Assembly (NCBI GenBank): GCA_927433595.1
Contig: CAKMJY010000097.1
Location: 1 to 44,369, forward strand
DNA length: 44,369 nucleotides
Direction of reading: 5' to 3'
DNA from: an uncultured Acholeplasmatales bacterium
GTDB lineage: Bacteria > Bacillota_I > Bacilli_A > Acholeplasmatales > UBA5453
Under the pieces are notes generated by a model. That model made no database searches. It was not told where the DNA came from and saw only the letters and a list, made by a program, of their open reading frames with translations. Position numbers and translations under genes: made by a program. Shown here in pieces: positions 1 to 8,192 of the stretch. The stretch's first letter is position 1. Every line of letters starts with the position of its first letter.

Positions 1-60
1 GAATTAATCACGAGTGCACTATAAAAATAACATCATTTTTTGATATAACAAACACTATCA

Positions 61-89
61 TTGTTGTTCATCTAGATATGTGGTAAGAT
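61..89 (+). promoter_or_regulatory. Promoter of the RNA helicase gene
   Basis: A -35 box TTGTTG and a -10 box TAAGAT are separated by 17 bp, and the -10 is preceded by TGG (extended -10). Transcription would start near 96, leaving a leader of about 195 nt before the ATG at 292. Inferred from consensus only. Confidence 0.5.
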
Positions 90-96
90 GAATTGC

Positions 97-291
97 TTCA
101 AAAATTATGAAGAAAAAATGTAGAAGTTAAAAGTTATATCAACGCCTGTCAATCTATTGGCAGTTTGAACATATTAAATGCTTGTTGTACAAGTTACTTA
201 ATCTTGAGGATTCAAAAGCGCTGGCTAGCTTATTTTAAACAGCGCTTTTTTTTGTTTTTTTAAAAGCAAATTCAAATCACAAGGAGAACAT
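97..291 (+). promoter_or_regulatory. Structured 5' leader with attenuator-like hairpins
   Basis: The leader of the DEAD-box gene holds three successive hairpins: CTGTCA/TGGCAG (146-163), CTTGT/ACAAG (181-193) and a 10-bp stem AAAAGCGCTG/CAGCGCTTTT (214-249). The last is followed by a T-run and looks like an intrinsic terminator. It could instead be the end of an upstream gene's transcript, but no gene is visible in the first 290 bases. A premature terminator here would suit attenuation control of a cold-shock-type helicase; this is inference. Confidence 0.5.
214..256 (+). terminator. Intrinsic terminator or attenuator before the helicase gene
   Basis: Stem AAAAGCGCTG (214-223) pairs with CAGCGCTTTT (240-249), followed by a T-rich tract. 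It lies about 40 nt upstream of the helicase start and about 120 nt after the likely promoter. Confidence 0.65.
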
Positions 292-1836
292 ATGACATTT
301 GAACAATTAAACATTATTAAACCGATTTTAGAGGCAGTAGAACAAGAAGGGTACTTAACACCTTCACCAATCCAAGCACAAGCCATTCCAGTTTTACTAG
401 AAGGCAAAGATATGCTTGCAAGTGCACAAACAGGCACAGGTAAAACAGCAGCTTTCGCAATCCCGATCATTCAAGGTATCTATAATAATAGAGATCACAA
501 TACTAGATTACACGATATTAAAGCTTTAATCCTAGCACCGACTAGAGAATTAGCAGAACAAATTAAAGATAGCTTTAGAAACTATAGCAGAAACTTAAAC
601 ATCAGAACCGAAGTCGTCTATGGTGGGGTTTCACAACGTGGACAAGAAAAAGCATTAAACAGAGGTGTCGATGTATTAATCGCTACACCAGGTAGACTAC
701 TAGACTTATTAGGACAAAAATTAATTGACCTATCAAAAGTTGCCTACTTTGTTTTAGATGAAGCAGACCGTATGTTAGACATGGGCTTTGTCCATGACGT
801 CAGACGTGTTGTGGTGTCAATCCCTAAAGAAAGACAAACTGCACTTTTTTCAGCAACCATACCTAAGGAAATCTTAAAACTGGCTGATGAATTACTCAAT
901 AATCCAGTTAGAATTGAAGTCACACCACCAGAAGCCATGGTCGATAAGATCAAACAATCTGTATTCCATGTGACTAAGAAAGACAAAATCAATTTGTTGC
1001 TAGATTTATTGGTTGACCCTAAATTAGCATCTGTGCTCGTATTTACAAGAACTAAACATGGTGCAAACAAACTGGTCAAAGATTTAGTTGCTTATGGCGT
1101 TAAAGTCAATGCCATTCATGGTAATAAATCTCAGAATCAACGTCAACAAGCTCTTGAAGATTTTAAAAAGAAAAAATTAAGAGTCTTAGTTGCAACGGAT
1201 ATCGCTGCTAGAGGCATCGATATTGATGAATTGTCACACGTCATTAACTATGATTTACCTGAAACAGCTGAAACCTACGTTCACCGTATGGGTAGAACAG
1301 GTAGAGCAGGATTGTCAGGTGAGGCATACTCATTCTGTAGTCAAGATGAAAATAGCTTATTAGTAGCCATTGAAAAGCATATTAAGATGGCATTACCAGT
1401 CAATGAAAAACATGATTATCATGTTTCAATCAGATTAAATGCAGAATCTAATATTCCTGTTAAAAAACCATCTAGTTCAACTAAAAACACCAACAGAAGT
1501 GGCTATAATGCAAACAAGCAAACCGGTACAAGGGATGCTTATAAGCGTTATGATCAACCAAGCAGAAAACCAAAGACAGATAAAAAATCAGATAGTGAAC
1601 CTTTAGCAAGATTTAGAAAAGAATACATCGCTAAAGAAGCGAATGCAGATGATCAATTTAAATTTGGCAACAAGAAAAAAAGAGTGACACCATCTAAGTC
1701 TACCTTTAATTCACCAAAACCATCAAACAATAAGATCCATAGACGATTTGATGAGGACAAACCAATCAGTGAGAGAAACTCAAAAATACAAGATACATAT
1801 TTCAAATCAACCAAAAAATCCAATCGAGGATTATAA
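292..1836 (+). CDS. DEAD-box ATP-dependent RNA helicase (RhlE/CshA type)
   Basis: This cytoplasmic RNA helicase unwinds short RNA duplexes using ATP; relatives act in mRNA decay, ribosome assembly and cold adaptation. All family motifs are visible: the Q motif in the first 30 residues, Walker A AQTGTGKT (around residue 51), PTRELA, TPGR, DEAD (around 155), SAT, then the second RecA domain with RGIDI and HRMGRTGRAG. After about residue 370 there is a long Lys/Arg/Ser/Asn-rich, low-complexity tail of roughly 130 residues, which probably binds RNA non-specifically. The start is supported by AAGGAG a few bases upstream. It appears monocistronic, with a structured leader and a terminator directly after the stop. 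The N-terminus resembles RhlE, but the exact subfamily is unsettled. Confidence 0.95.
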   Translation: MTFEQLNIIKPILEAVEQEGYLTPSPIQAQAIPVLLEGKDMLASAQTGTGKTAAFAIPIIQGIYNNRDHNTRLHDIKALILAPTRELAEQIKDSFRNYSRNLNIRTEVVYGGVSQRGQEKALNRGVDVLIATPGRLLDLLGQKLIDLSKVAYFVLDEADRMLDMGFVHDVRRVVVSIPKERQTALFSATIPKEILKLADELLNNPVRIEVTPPEAMVDKIKQSVFHVTKKDKINLLLDLLVDPKLASVLVFTRTKHGANKLVKDLVAYGVKVNAIHGNKSQNQRQQALEDFKKKKLRVLVATDIAARGIDIDELSHVINYDLPETAETYVHRMGRTGRAGLSGEAYSFCSQDENSLLVAIEKHIKMALPVNEKHDYHVSIRLNAESNIPVKKPSSSTKNTNRSGYNANKQTGTRDAYKRYDQPSRKPKTDKKSDSEPLARFRKEYIAKEANADDQFKFGNKKKRVTPSKSTFNSPKPSNNKIHRRFDEDKPISERNSKIQDTYFKSTKKSNRGL

Positions 1837-1840
1837 AGAT

Positions 1841-1868
1841 AAAATCAGCCATTTGTGCTGATTTTTGT
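1841..1868 (+). terminator. Terminator after the helicase gene
   Basis: Stem AAAATCAGC/GCTGATTTT with a 7-nt loop and a short T-run begins four bases after the stop codon. Confidence 0.85.
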
Positions 1869-1964
1869 CTATAATGGCGGTATTTATCTTTTAAGTATAA
1901 GTGTGAACAGTGAAAAACTCTTGAATATATGATAAACTAACCATATAAAAAATAGGAGGTATTT

Positions 1965-3467
1965 ATGACACTCTTACTCGCGTTATTACCAGCACTTGTG
2001 ATGATTACGATGGTGATCATCACTAGAAAAGTATTAATTTCCCTTGGTGTAGGTATTATATTGGCTGCACTGATACATGAAGGATTCAATCCAATCGATG
2101 CTAGTTATTACATATGGCAAAGTTTTATTGGGATTGTAACAGATATCCACTGGTACTTACCGATACTAGCATTTGTTGTCTTAATTGGTAGCATCACTGC
2201 CGTGATTTCATTATCCGGTGGGGTTAAAGCATTTGCTAGTTGGGCAGTTTCTAAAGTAAAAACCCCAGTAGCTGCACAACTTTTAACCTGGGTCTTGGGG
2301 ATCATCATTATGATTGATGATTATTTTAATGCACTGGTCATCGGTGAAGTCTCAAAACCAATCACCGACCAGTATGGTATATCAAGGGCAAAATTATCTT
2401 ATTTGATTGATTCAACGAGTGCACCCGTTGTGATTTTAATGCCTTTTTCAACTTGGGGTGCGTATATCATAGGATTAATAGGGGCATTATTCATCGAATC
2501 TGGATATACTGTTCAATCGGGATTCTCTGGATTCGTGAGCGCGATTCCTTATCAATTCTATCCAATTACGACCTTAATTATGGTATTTCTAGTCGTTAGA
2601 TTTGGCTTAGAGTTTGGACCAATGAAACGGTTTGACGATGGTGCTATATTAGGCAATGACACTTCAAAGGTAGAAGCCGAAGAAGAACAGGTTGAAGTTG
2701 AAGGTAGAAGTGCAACCCACTGGCATTTAATTTTACCTATTTTATTACTGGTTGTGATGACATTTGTCATGATGTTAGTCAAAGCTAACTTTAATGTTAG
2801 TGCCATCATGGAACAAGAAATCACAATCCCATTACTCGTAGGTGGTATTTCAGCATTTTTACTCGCACTAATCATGGCGCTTTTGGATAGAAGTATTCAT
2901 CCAAAAAGCATTTTAACCGATGCATTAAAAGGGTCTTGGGCGATGGCAAAGTCAGCAGTCGTTATCTTAATATTGGCGTGGATGGTAAGCAATGCCATTC
3001 AAGATTTAGGCACAGGTGATTTAATTGCAGAAGTAGTGGTTGATGCGAATTTGACCCCATCATTATTACCACTCATATTATTTGTTATCGCAGGTGCCAT
3101 GGCATTTTCAACTGGGACTAGTTGGGGGTCGTTTGGGATTTTATTACCAATCGCCATTCCGATTGCGATGAGCACAGATTTAACGTTTATGCCTGCAATC
3201 ATAGCTGCTGTATTAGGTGGTGCTGTCTTTGGCGACCATGCTTCACCTGTTTCTGATACGACTGTATTATCTGCAACAGGCGCAAGATCTAAGTTACATG
3301 CCCATTTTATTTCGCAGTTACCTTATGCATTGATATCTGCATCGATTGCGGCAATTGGTTATCTTATATATGGGTTATCTCACATGGTTATCCTCAGTTA
3401 CATCTTTATTGTAATAGCCTTATTTATTTTTGTTAAATCCAAACAATTTTGGCAAAGAAACCAATAA
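1965..3467 (+). CDS. Na+/H+ antiporter, NhaC family
   Basis: This polytopic membrane protein of 500 residues has about 11-12 hydrophobic segments and belongs to the NhaC/MleN ion-transporter group, which exchanges Na+ for H+ or organic acids. Diagnostic stretches include an acidic in-membrane DDYFNALVIG motif (near residue 123), the following STSAPVVILMPFSTWGAY segment, GTSWGSFG (near 385) and GDHASPVSDTT (near 425), all typical of this family. A Glu/Asp-rich cytoplasmic loop lies near residue 235. The start follows an AGGAGGT ribosome site. It is a single-gene unit between two terminators. Whether the physiological substrate is Na+ alone or a carboxylate such as malate/lactate cannot be decided from sequence. 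Confidence 0.88.
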   Translation: MTLLLALLPALVMITMVIITRKVLISLGVGIILAALIHEGFNPIDASYYIWQSFIGIVTDIHWYLPILAFVVLIGSITAVISLSGGVKAFASWAVSKVKTPVAAQLLTWVLGIIIMIDDYFNALVIGEVSKPITDQYGISRAKLSYLIDSTSAPVVILMPFSTWGAYIIGLIGALFIESGYTVQSGFSGFVSAIPYQFYPITTLIMVFLVVRFGLEFGPMKRFDDGAILGNDTSKVEAEEEQVEVEGRSATHWHLILPILLLVVMTFVMMLVKANFNVSAIMEQEITIPLLVGGISAFLLALIMALLDRSIHPKSILTDALKGSWAMAKSAVVILILAWMVSNAIQDLGTGDLIAEVVVDANLTPSLLPLILFVIAGAMAFSTGTSWGSFGILLPIAIPIAMSTDLTFMPAIIAAVLGGAVFGDHASPVSDTTVLSATGARSKLHAHFISQLPYALISASIAAIGYLIYGLSHMVILSYIFIVIALFIFVKSKQFWQRNQ

Positions 3468-3476
3468 TATCACATT

Positions 3477-3513
3477 AATGACGGTATTCTTCACGAATAT
3501 CGTCATTTTTTTT
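3477..3513 (+). terminator. Terminator after the antiporter gene
   Basis: A 13-bp stem (AATGACGGTATTC with GAATATCGTCATT, one G-U pair) is followed by a run of eight T residues. Confidence 0.9.
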
Positions 3514-3522
3514 GACGTTGAC

Positions 3523-3531
3523 TGATATACT
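3523..3531 (+). promoter_or_regulatory. Extended -10 promoter element of the CotH-like gene
   Basis: TGATATACT matches the TGn-extended -10 form and sits 25 bp before the start codon. No good -35 box is seen; a TTGACG just upstream is badly spaced. Confidence 0.35.
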
Positions 3532-3555
3532 AGAATAATAAGGGGAGATGATTTT

Positions 3556-4887
3556 ATGTCTATAAGCACCCGAAAAATAAATCTATTCTTCATCCTTTGG
3601 ATACTTGTTCCTTTCATGGTTGCGTGCGAAAAGAAAGATGATAAAATCGAACAATTATCATCAACGTTACCGGTCATTTATATAGAAACAAGCAATGCAA
3701 TCGCTAGTCATGAGATATATGAACGTGCCACCATAACTGTGGATGCCATGATGGATATGTATGATTTTACAGATTCAAATGCGGGCATTAGACTTAGAGG
3801 TCATAGCACATCCAACTTCGAAAAGAATCCTTATAGGATTAAATTTGAAAACGATCAAGCCTTGCTTGGTCTTGGTAAGGGTCCTTCTAAGTCTTGGGTA
3901 TTACTGGCTGACTATATGGATCAATCATTGATGAGAAATTATATTACCTATAAAATGGCTAAAAGGATCATGAGAACCTCTTTTGTCAGTGACGTTACAT
4001 TCGTTGAAGTGGTCATAAATCACGTACACAAAGGTGTTTATTTGTTGGCAGAACAGACGCACGTGAATCCTTATAGAGTTGATATTGATGAATCCGGTGT
4101 AAAAGAACAGGATATTGTTGATACGGGGTACTTACTAGAACTAGAAGTAGATGAAAATAGACGATTAGATTCTGGTGCTTTTATGACTGATTGGATAGAT
4201 GTATTAGGCTATACGAATACGGATATTAGGTTCACTTGGGAAAATGCATTTACTTATTCAACGTCATATGAGATTGCGTATTATACAATTAAGAGTGATG
4301 CTAAAAATCCGCTTCAAGTCGAGTTTATCCAGCAATCTTTAGTGAGTTTATATGATGCGGTTTATGTGGCCAAAACGTATGATAGTATAAAACAGGTTCT
4401 AGATATTAACTCTGCAGTTGATATGTATATACTCCAACTCATAACCAACGATTATGACAATAATTTTAGTAGCAATTTCTTATATAAAGATCAAGCAGGT
4501 AAGTTCATATTTGGTCCACCATGGGACTTTGATTTGACATATGGTAACCATTATTTGAACAGAAGTTCTAGTTCAATTAATCTCCATCATCTATTATATG
4601 AACTTGGCAATCAGGCATGGTTCATCACATTGGTAAAAGATAGATTGAACGAGCTAGATACAACCGAGTTATCTTTGTTCGATTATTTGAATCAAGAGAT
4701 AGAAACTATTCAAAACACGTATGAAGTTGAGCTGTTAAGAAACTATCAATTGTGGCAAGATACCAGAAGAACAGATGGTTGGCATATCATTTATAACCAT
4801 TATGATACCTATAATGAGGCAGTTGATGATTTGGTCAGTTGGATAGAAGAGAGATGGCAATTTATAGCCTTGTATCTTGATGTTTAA
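3556..4887 (+). CDS. CotH-family (atypical kinase fold) surface lipoprotein
   Basis: This 443-residue protein has an N-terminal signal peptide ending in a lipobox (MVAC, Cys near residue 24), so it should be anchored on the outer face of the membrane. The rest matches the CotH family (spore-coat CotH-type protein kinase fold): GIRLRGHST, a W-x-LL-x-D-x-x-D block followed by MRNYI, the GVYLLAEQ strand, and NDYDNNFSSNF followed by PPWDFDLTYG, which corresponds to the Asp-rich metal/ATP-binding part of the family. In Bacillus, CotH phosphorylates spore-coat proteins; mollicutes make no spores, so the substrate here is unknown. GGGGAG precedes the ATG. Transcribed alone and convergent with the RsgI-like operon, sharing a bidirectional terminator. 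Not every kinase residue could be checked by eye. Confidence 0.85.
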   Translation: MSISTRKINLFFILWILVPFMVACEKKDDKIEQLSSTLPVIYIETSNAIASHEIYERATITVDAMMDMYDFTDSNAGIRLRGHSTSNFEKNPYRIKFENDQALLGLGKGPSKSWVLLADYMDQSLMRNYITYKMAKRIMRTSFVSDVTFVEVVINHVHKGVYLLAEQTHVNPYRVDIDESGVKEQDIVDTGYLLELEVDENRRLDSGAFMTDWIDVLGYTNTDIRFTWENAFTYSTSYEIAYYTIKSDAKNPLQVEFIQQSLVSLYDAVYVAKTYDSIKQVLDINSAVDMYILQLITNDYDNNFSSNFLYKDQAGKFIFGPPWDFDLTYGNHYLNRSSSSINLHHLLYELGNQAWFITLVKDRLNELDTTELSLFDYLNQEIETIQNTYEVELLRNYQLWQDTRRTDGWHIIYNHYDTYNEAVDDLVSWIEERWQFIALYLDV

Positions 4888-4906
4888 AACCTACATAAAT
4901 GAGAAA

Positions 4907-4934
4907 AAATAGAGACGAGCAATCGTCTCTATTT
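4907..4934. terminator. Bidirectional terminator between convergent genes
   Basis: A perfect 12-bp stem AAATAGAGACGA/TCGTCTCTATTT with a GCAA tetraloop and A/T runs on both sides serves the CotH-like gene and the minus-strand sigma operon. Confidence 0.88.
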
Positions 4935-4949
4935 CTATATCTTAATTAT

Positions 4950-6317
4950 TTATCCTTGGTTATGCGATTCATAACGAATGGTGTGTTCGTAACGGATTTG
5001 AAGTTGTGCTTCAGCATTGAGTGCATTCATTTGTAGTTTGAATTGGTTCATGACTTGATTGTATTGGTTCAAAGTCATTTGTAAGTATGTACCAATGTTA
5101 CCTAAGAACAATGCTTCAAACGATTGTAGTTCAATGTTATGTTCTAAAAATAGTTGTCTATATGTTTCTCTAACGGTTCTAAATTCAGTCATATAATTGC
5201 TTAAGAAGATGATATGGATTTCACCATTGCGGTAGAAGAACACATAGTCATAAGGTAGTTCTTCAGCCACTACGTAAACTTCAACAGCAGCACGAAGATC
5301 AGCTTTTGCTTGTAGGTATGCTTCTAAGGTTGCTTTAGCTTCAGCTTTCAACGCTTCATGGTCACCTTGACCTTGGAATTGTTGGTACTGTGCTTGTAAT
5401 TCAGCCTTGAGTGTTACCAATGTTTCTTCTAGTAATTGAATATTCGCATCTGCGTCTACTTTAGTTTGAATAGATACTTCATAAGGTGTTGGGTCTGGTG
5501 CTTCGATTGCTTCAATTGCAGCCACATATTCACCATATAAAGCAACTGCGGCAGTCGCATCTAAATCAGAATCTACTAATACATCATCAAATACAGTTGC
5601 ATCTGTGGTTAATGCTAATTGTGCTTGAGCATAAATGAAGTTGGTCTTCATATAATGGAATGTTGCTAGGCCATTTGCTTTTAATTGTAGATATGCAAAT
5701 CTTGCATGATCACTAATGAATTGGCTTGTTTCTGCTCTACCAGTTCTAACTTCTGATAATAAGTCTCTAACGCTCATTTCAATGGCTTGTTCATAGGTCA
5801 ATTCGACATTGACTTGCATAGCTGCTTTGATAATTAAATATTTACCAACTGTTATACCAAGTTCATTGGCCATGTCGATATCAACTTGTGCTACTGCTTG
5901 GTTTCCATCTACGACTTCAGCTTCAATATTTTTTGATTCTAAATGGGCTTTTACTTGATTTCTAAGCTGTGTTTGAAGTTCAGTCATGTCAGCTTCATTT
6001 TCCATTTCAGTACGGATGACTAATGCATTTTCAGCATTGGCATCAATATAACCATATGTGGTTGCTAAATCTGTGATTTCAAGGATGGCTTCAATGGCAG
6101 TCTTACCCTTTAAATCAACGTCTAATAGTAAGCCTTCAGCTGCTTCGTTTAATGGGGATACCATTTCAACTTTACCCTCTGCATTGGTTATGATTTCAAC
6201 AGAAGGATTAATGTCCATGGTGATTCTTGCATCTTCAGCAGATGCCTCTACTGATTGACATGCAATCAGTGCGAATAGTGATGTGATCACTAATGCTAAT
6301 GATAATAGTCGTTTCAT
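4950..6317 (-). CDS. Lipoprotein with RsgI-type ectodomain (third gene of sigma operon)
   Basis: A 455-residue secreted lipoprotein: the signal peptide ends in LIAC, giving a lipidated Cys at residue 20. Directly after comes ITMDINPSVEII (Asn37-Pro38), the hallmark of the extracytoplasmic domain of RsgI-type anti-sigma factors, followed by the typical 'LN...AIEAI...GYI' and 'GKYLIIKAAM' stretches up to about residue 190. The remainder is Ala/Gln/Leu-rich and probably helical or coiled coil, with a Tyr-rich C-terminus. It has no cytoplasmic anti-sigma part and no transmembrane helix, so it cannot hold a sigma factor itself. It starts two bases after the stop of the anti-sigma gene (own ribosome site GGAG) and so belongs to its operon. 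Likely roles, all inferred: decoy, signal receptor or partner of the anti-sigma ectodomain. Confidence 0.75.
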   Translation of the reverse strand: MKRLLSLALVITSLFALIACQSVEASAEDARITMDINPSVEIITNAEGKVEMVSPLNEAAEGLLLDVDLKGKTAIEAILEITDLATTYGYIDANAENALVIRTEMENEADMTELQTQLRNQVKAHLESKNIEAEVVDGNQAVAQVDIDMANELGITVGKYLIIKAAMQVNVELTYEQAIEMSVRDLLSEVRTGRAETSQFISDHARFAYLQLKANGLATFHYMKTNFIYAQAQLALTTDATVFDDVLVDSDLDATAAVALYGEYVAAIEAIEAPDPTPYEVSIQTKVDADANIQLLEETLVTLKAELQAQYQQFQGQGDHEALKAEAKATLEAYLQAKADLRAAVEVYVVAEELPYDYVFFYRNGEIHIIFLSNYMTEFRTVRETYRQLFLEHNIELQSFEALFLGNIGTYLQMTLNQYNQVMNQFKLQMNALNAEAQLQIRYEHTIRYESHNQG

Positions 6318-6319
6318 GA

Positions 6320-7645
6320 TTAATTCTCCTTTGTGTTTTGATAGGTTGTAATGATGGTTTGAATATAGGTAGAATCTTTTAATGTTTGAGAAACATCATC
6401 CGATTCATAATAAAGCATAAACTCTACATAAAGTGTGTCTACGATACGCTTGTATGCATGTCCTGCATCGCTTGGCATGTCGTTAAGCAATGTGTTTAAC
6501 CTGTCTGCGATTTCTATGAATATTTGATCTTTAATGTTTGCATCGACAAAGCTTGCTAACTTAGCTAAGCCTTGAATACCGACATTCGGTAATTCAAGTG
6601 TTGCTAATATGTCTAAATCAGCATGTGTATCGACTAAATGGGCATTGAATTTTGTTAACCACAGTTGATACATCGATGACACTTGTGCTTGTAAGTAAGC
6701 TTGATAGTCTGATAACTTAGATTCTAAGTTCAATACTCTTTGATATTGTACTGCCGGTAAGATAGGTATTGTAGCATCTGGAAAGTAGGTAGTTGAAAAG
6801 GTTTGGTACGCTAATGAAAAGGCAATCATGTCAGTTTCATATAACGATTTAAGGTTATTAATGTCTGCAGTTAAAGTTTGGATATATGTGTTAACTTCAG
6901 ATTCTAATAACGCCTTTTTGTTTTCTAACCCTGCTCTATAGGCGGTTACTTTATCTTTTAATAGATCAATTTCATTGGCGATATAGGCCATTTTGATTTC
7001 GTTTAATGCGATGACATCTAGTTTAACCAATTGGTCAAATGTATAGTCATCATGTGTCACTAATATTTGTTGAATCAATAACAATTTTCTAGGGCTAATG
7101 TTTAATGATTTAGCTTCATCTAGAGTGTCCTGATCCACTTCACTGATTGTAATACGGTTTGTAAAGTATGCTTTTAATGCTTGATTCACTTTTTCTTCAG
7201 TAGAAGTCCTTTGGTTATATGCAGCGACCTCGATGGTGGATGTATCTGTTGCATATCCCAATTCATAGGCTTTATTGATTAATGTGTCTAAAGCTTGGTT
7301 GATATCAGAACCTACTAAGTCATAAGACTCAATGAGGACTGCACCATCTAAATTTAGTGCACGGTATGACGTGACTTGATTGTTTTCATCAAGGCTAAAT
7401 TCTACCGATGGATTAATATTAAGTGTCACAAAAGTTGGATAAGACTCACTTTTTGGTAATAAGGAAATACCAAATGTAATCATAATCAGTAACATCAAAG
7501 CCATCGCAAGTTTAGGTTGCCAGATCAAGATATGTTTATGCACTTTTTCTTGTCTAGGGATGTTGGATAAAATAGTATCTTTGATATCTGGGACAAAATG
7601 CTTGCCTTCAGTCTTTAGTTGGTCAATGAGCGACTTTTTAGTCAT
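6320..7645 (-). CDS. Membrane anti-sigma factor with RsgI-type ectodomain
   Basis: A 441-residue single-pass protein: a short cytoplasmic part (residues 1-43), one transmembrane helix (about 46-63), then an extracytoplasmic domain beginning LNINPSVEFS. The Asn78-Pro79 pair lies in the NPS motif where RsgI anti-sigma factors are known to self-cleave. The domain continues with 'LNLDG', 'GYA' and 'RKLLLIQQIL' blocks shared with the downstream lipoprotein, then a long helical C-terminal part. It overlaps the sigma gene by eight bases (ATGACTAA) and has a strong AGGAGGT site inside that gene, the usual arrangement for sigma/anti-sigma pairs. The cytoplasmic part is short and I could not recognise a canonical zinc-binding anti-sigma domain; sigma binding is inferred from position and topology. 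Confidence 0.8.
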   Translation of the reverse strand: MTKKSLIDQLKTEGKHFVPDIKDTILSNIPRQEKVHKHILIWQPKLAMALMLLIMITFGISLLPKSESYPTFVTLNINPSVEFSLDENNQVTSYRALNLDGAVLIESYDLVGSDINQALDTLINKAYELGYATDTSTIEVAAYNQRTSTEEKVNQALKAYFTNRITISEVDQDTLDEAKSLNISPRKLLLIQQILVTHDDYTFDQLVKLDVIALNEIKMAYIANEIDLLKDKVTAYRAGLENKKALLESEVNTYIQTLTADINNLKSLYETDMIAFSLAYQTFSTTYFPDATIPILPAVQYQRVLNLESKLSDYQAYLQAQVSSMYQLWLTKFNAHLVDTHADLDILATLELPNVGIQGLAKLASFVDANIKDQIFIEIADRLNTLLNDMPSDAGHAYKRIVDTLYVEFMLYYESDDVSQTLKDSTYIQTIITTYQNTKEN

Positions 7646-8165
7646 GTTTGGTACCTCCTTCCAATTGGTTTTTAAGTTTATCCAAAGCTACATTCAGCTT
7701 GAATGTGACACCAGAAGTAGATAGGTTTAATATTTTCCCGACTTCCTTTCTGGTTTTTTGATCTACTACACAACTCATTACGATGATAAACTCATCTTCG
7801 TCTAGGATATGACTTGCTAGATCAATAATAGGTGATGCTGTTTGATCATAGGATTTTTGATTGAGTGTATCAATGTCAACAACGGTTTCTCTCTTCATTC
7901 TTTTATACTGATTGAGCGCTTCATTTCTAGCGATACTCAGTATCCAAGATTTTGGTTGATCTTGCTCTTGATACTTTAAGATATTGTTTAGAACTTTCAT
8001 GTATACATCTTGCATGATGTCCTCTGATATATCTCTGCGTTTAATGATCTGATAAATTTGATAGTAAACCATTCGATTGGTTACATCATAAATGTAATCC
8101 ATGGCATTGTTGTTTCCTTTTTTTAGATCACGCATTGCGTATTTGAGCTTTGTATTATCGAACAT
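7638..8165 (-). CDS. ECF-like sigma-70 family RNA polymerase sigma factor
   Basis: A sigma factor of about 175 residues. Region 2 is seen as MDYIYDVTNRMVYYQIYQII...SEDIMQDVYMKVLNNI with the SWILSIARNEALNQYKR segment (2.3-2.4, promoter -10 recognition); region 4 is the weaker helix-turn-helix KEVGKILNLSTSGVTFKLNVALDKLK. This is the two-domain layout of ECF/SigI-like factors. I chose ATG 8165 rather than the track's GTG at 8192 because GGAG lies eight bases before the ATG. It overlaps the anti-sigma gene, so it is probably held inactive at the membrane until the ectodomain is cleaved. It is probably autoregulated, but no clear ECF promoter could be assigned upstream. The divergent pectinesterase-like gene is an obvious candidate target (inference). 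Confidence 0.88.
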   Translation of the reverse strand: MFDNTKLKYAMRDLKKGNNNAMDYIYDVTNRMVYYQIYQIIKRRDISEDIMQDVYMKVLNNILKYQEQDQPKSWILSIARNEALNQYKRMKRETVVDIDTLNQKSYDQTASPIIDLASHILDEDEFIIVMSCVVDQKTRKEVGKILNLSTSGVTFKLNVALDKLKNQLEGGTKHD

Positions 8166-8192
8166 ATCATCACTCCAAACATCCCTTGACAC

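Noticed and set aside
225-470. Minus-strand 81-aa ORF at the helicase start
   Set aside because: It is antisense to the conserved N-terminus of the helicase and has no ribosome site; a shadow ORF.
8166-8192. GTG start of the sigma gene at 8192
   Set aside because: No ribosome site at the right distance, whereas GGAG is well placed for the ATG at 8165.
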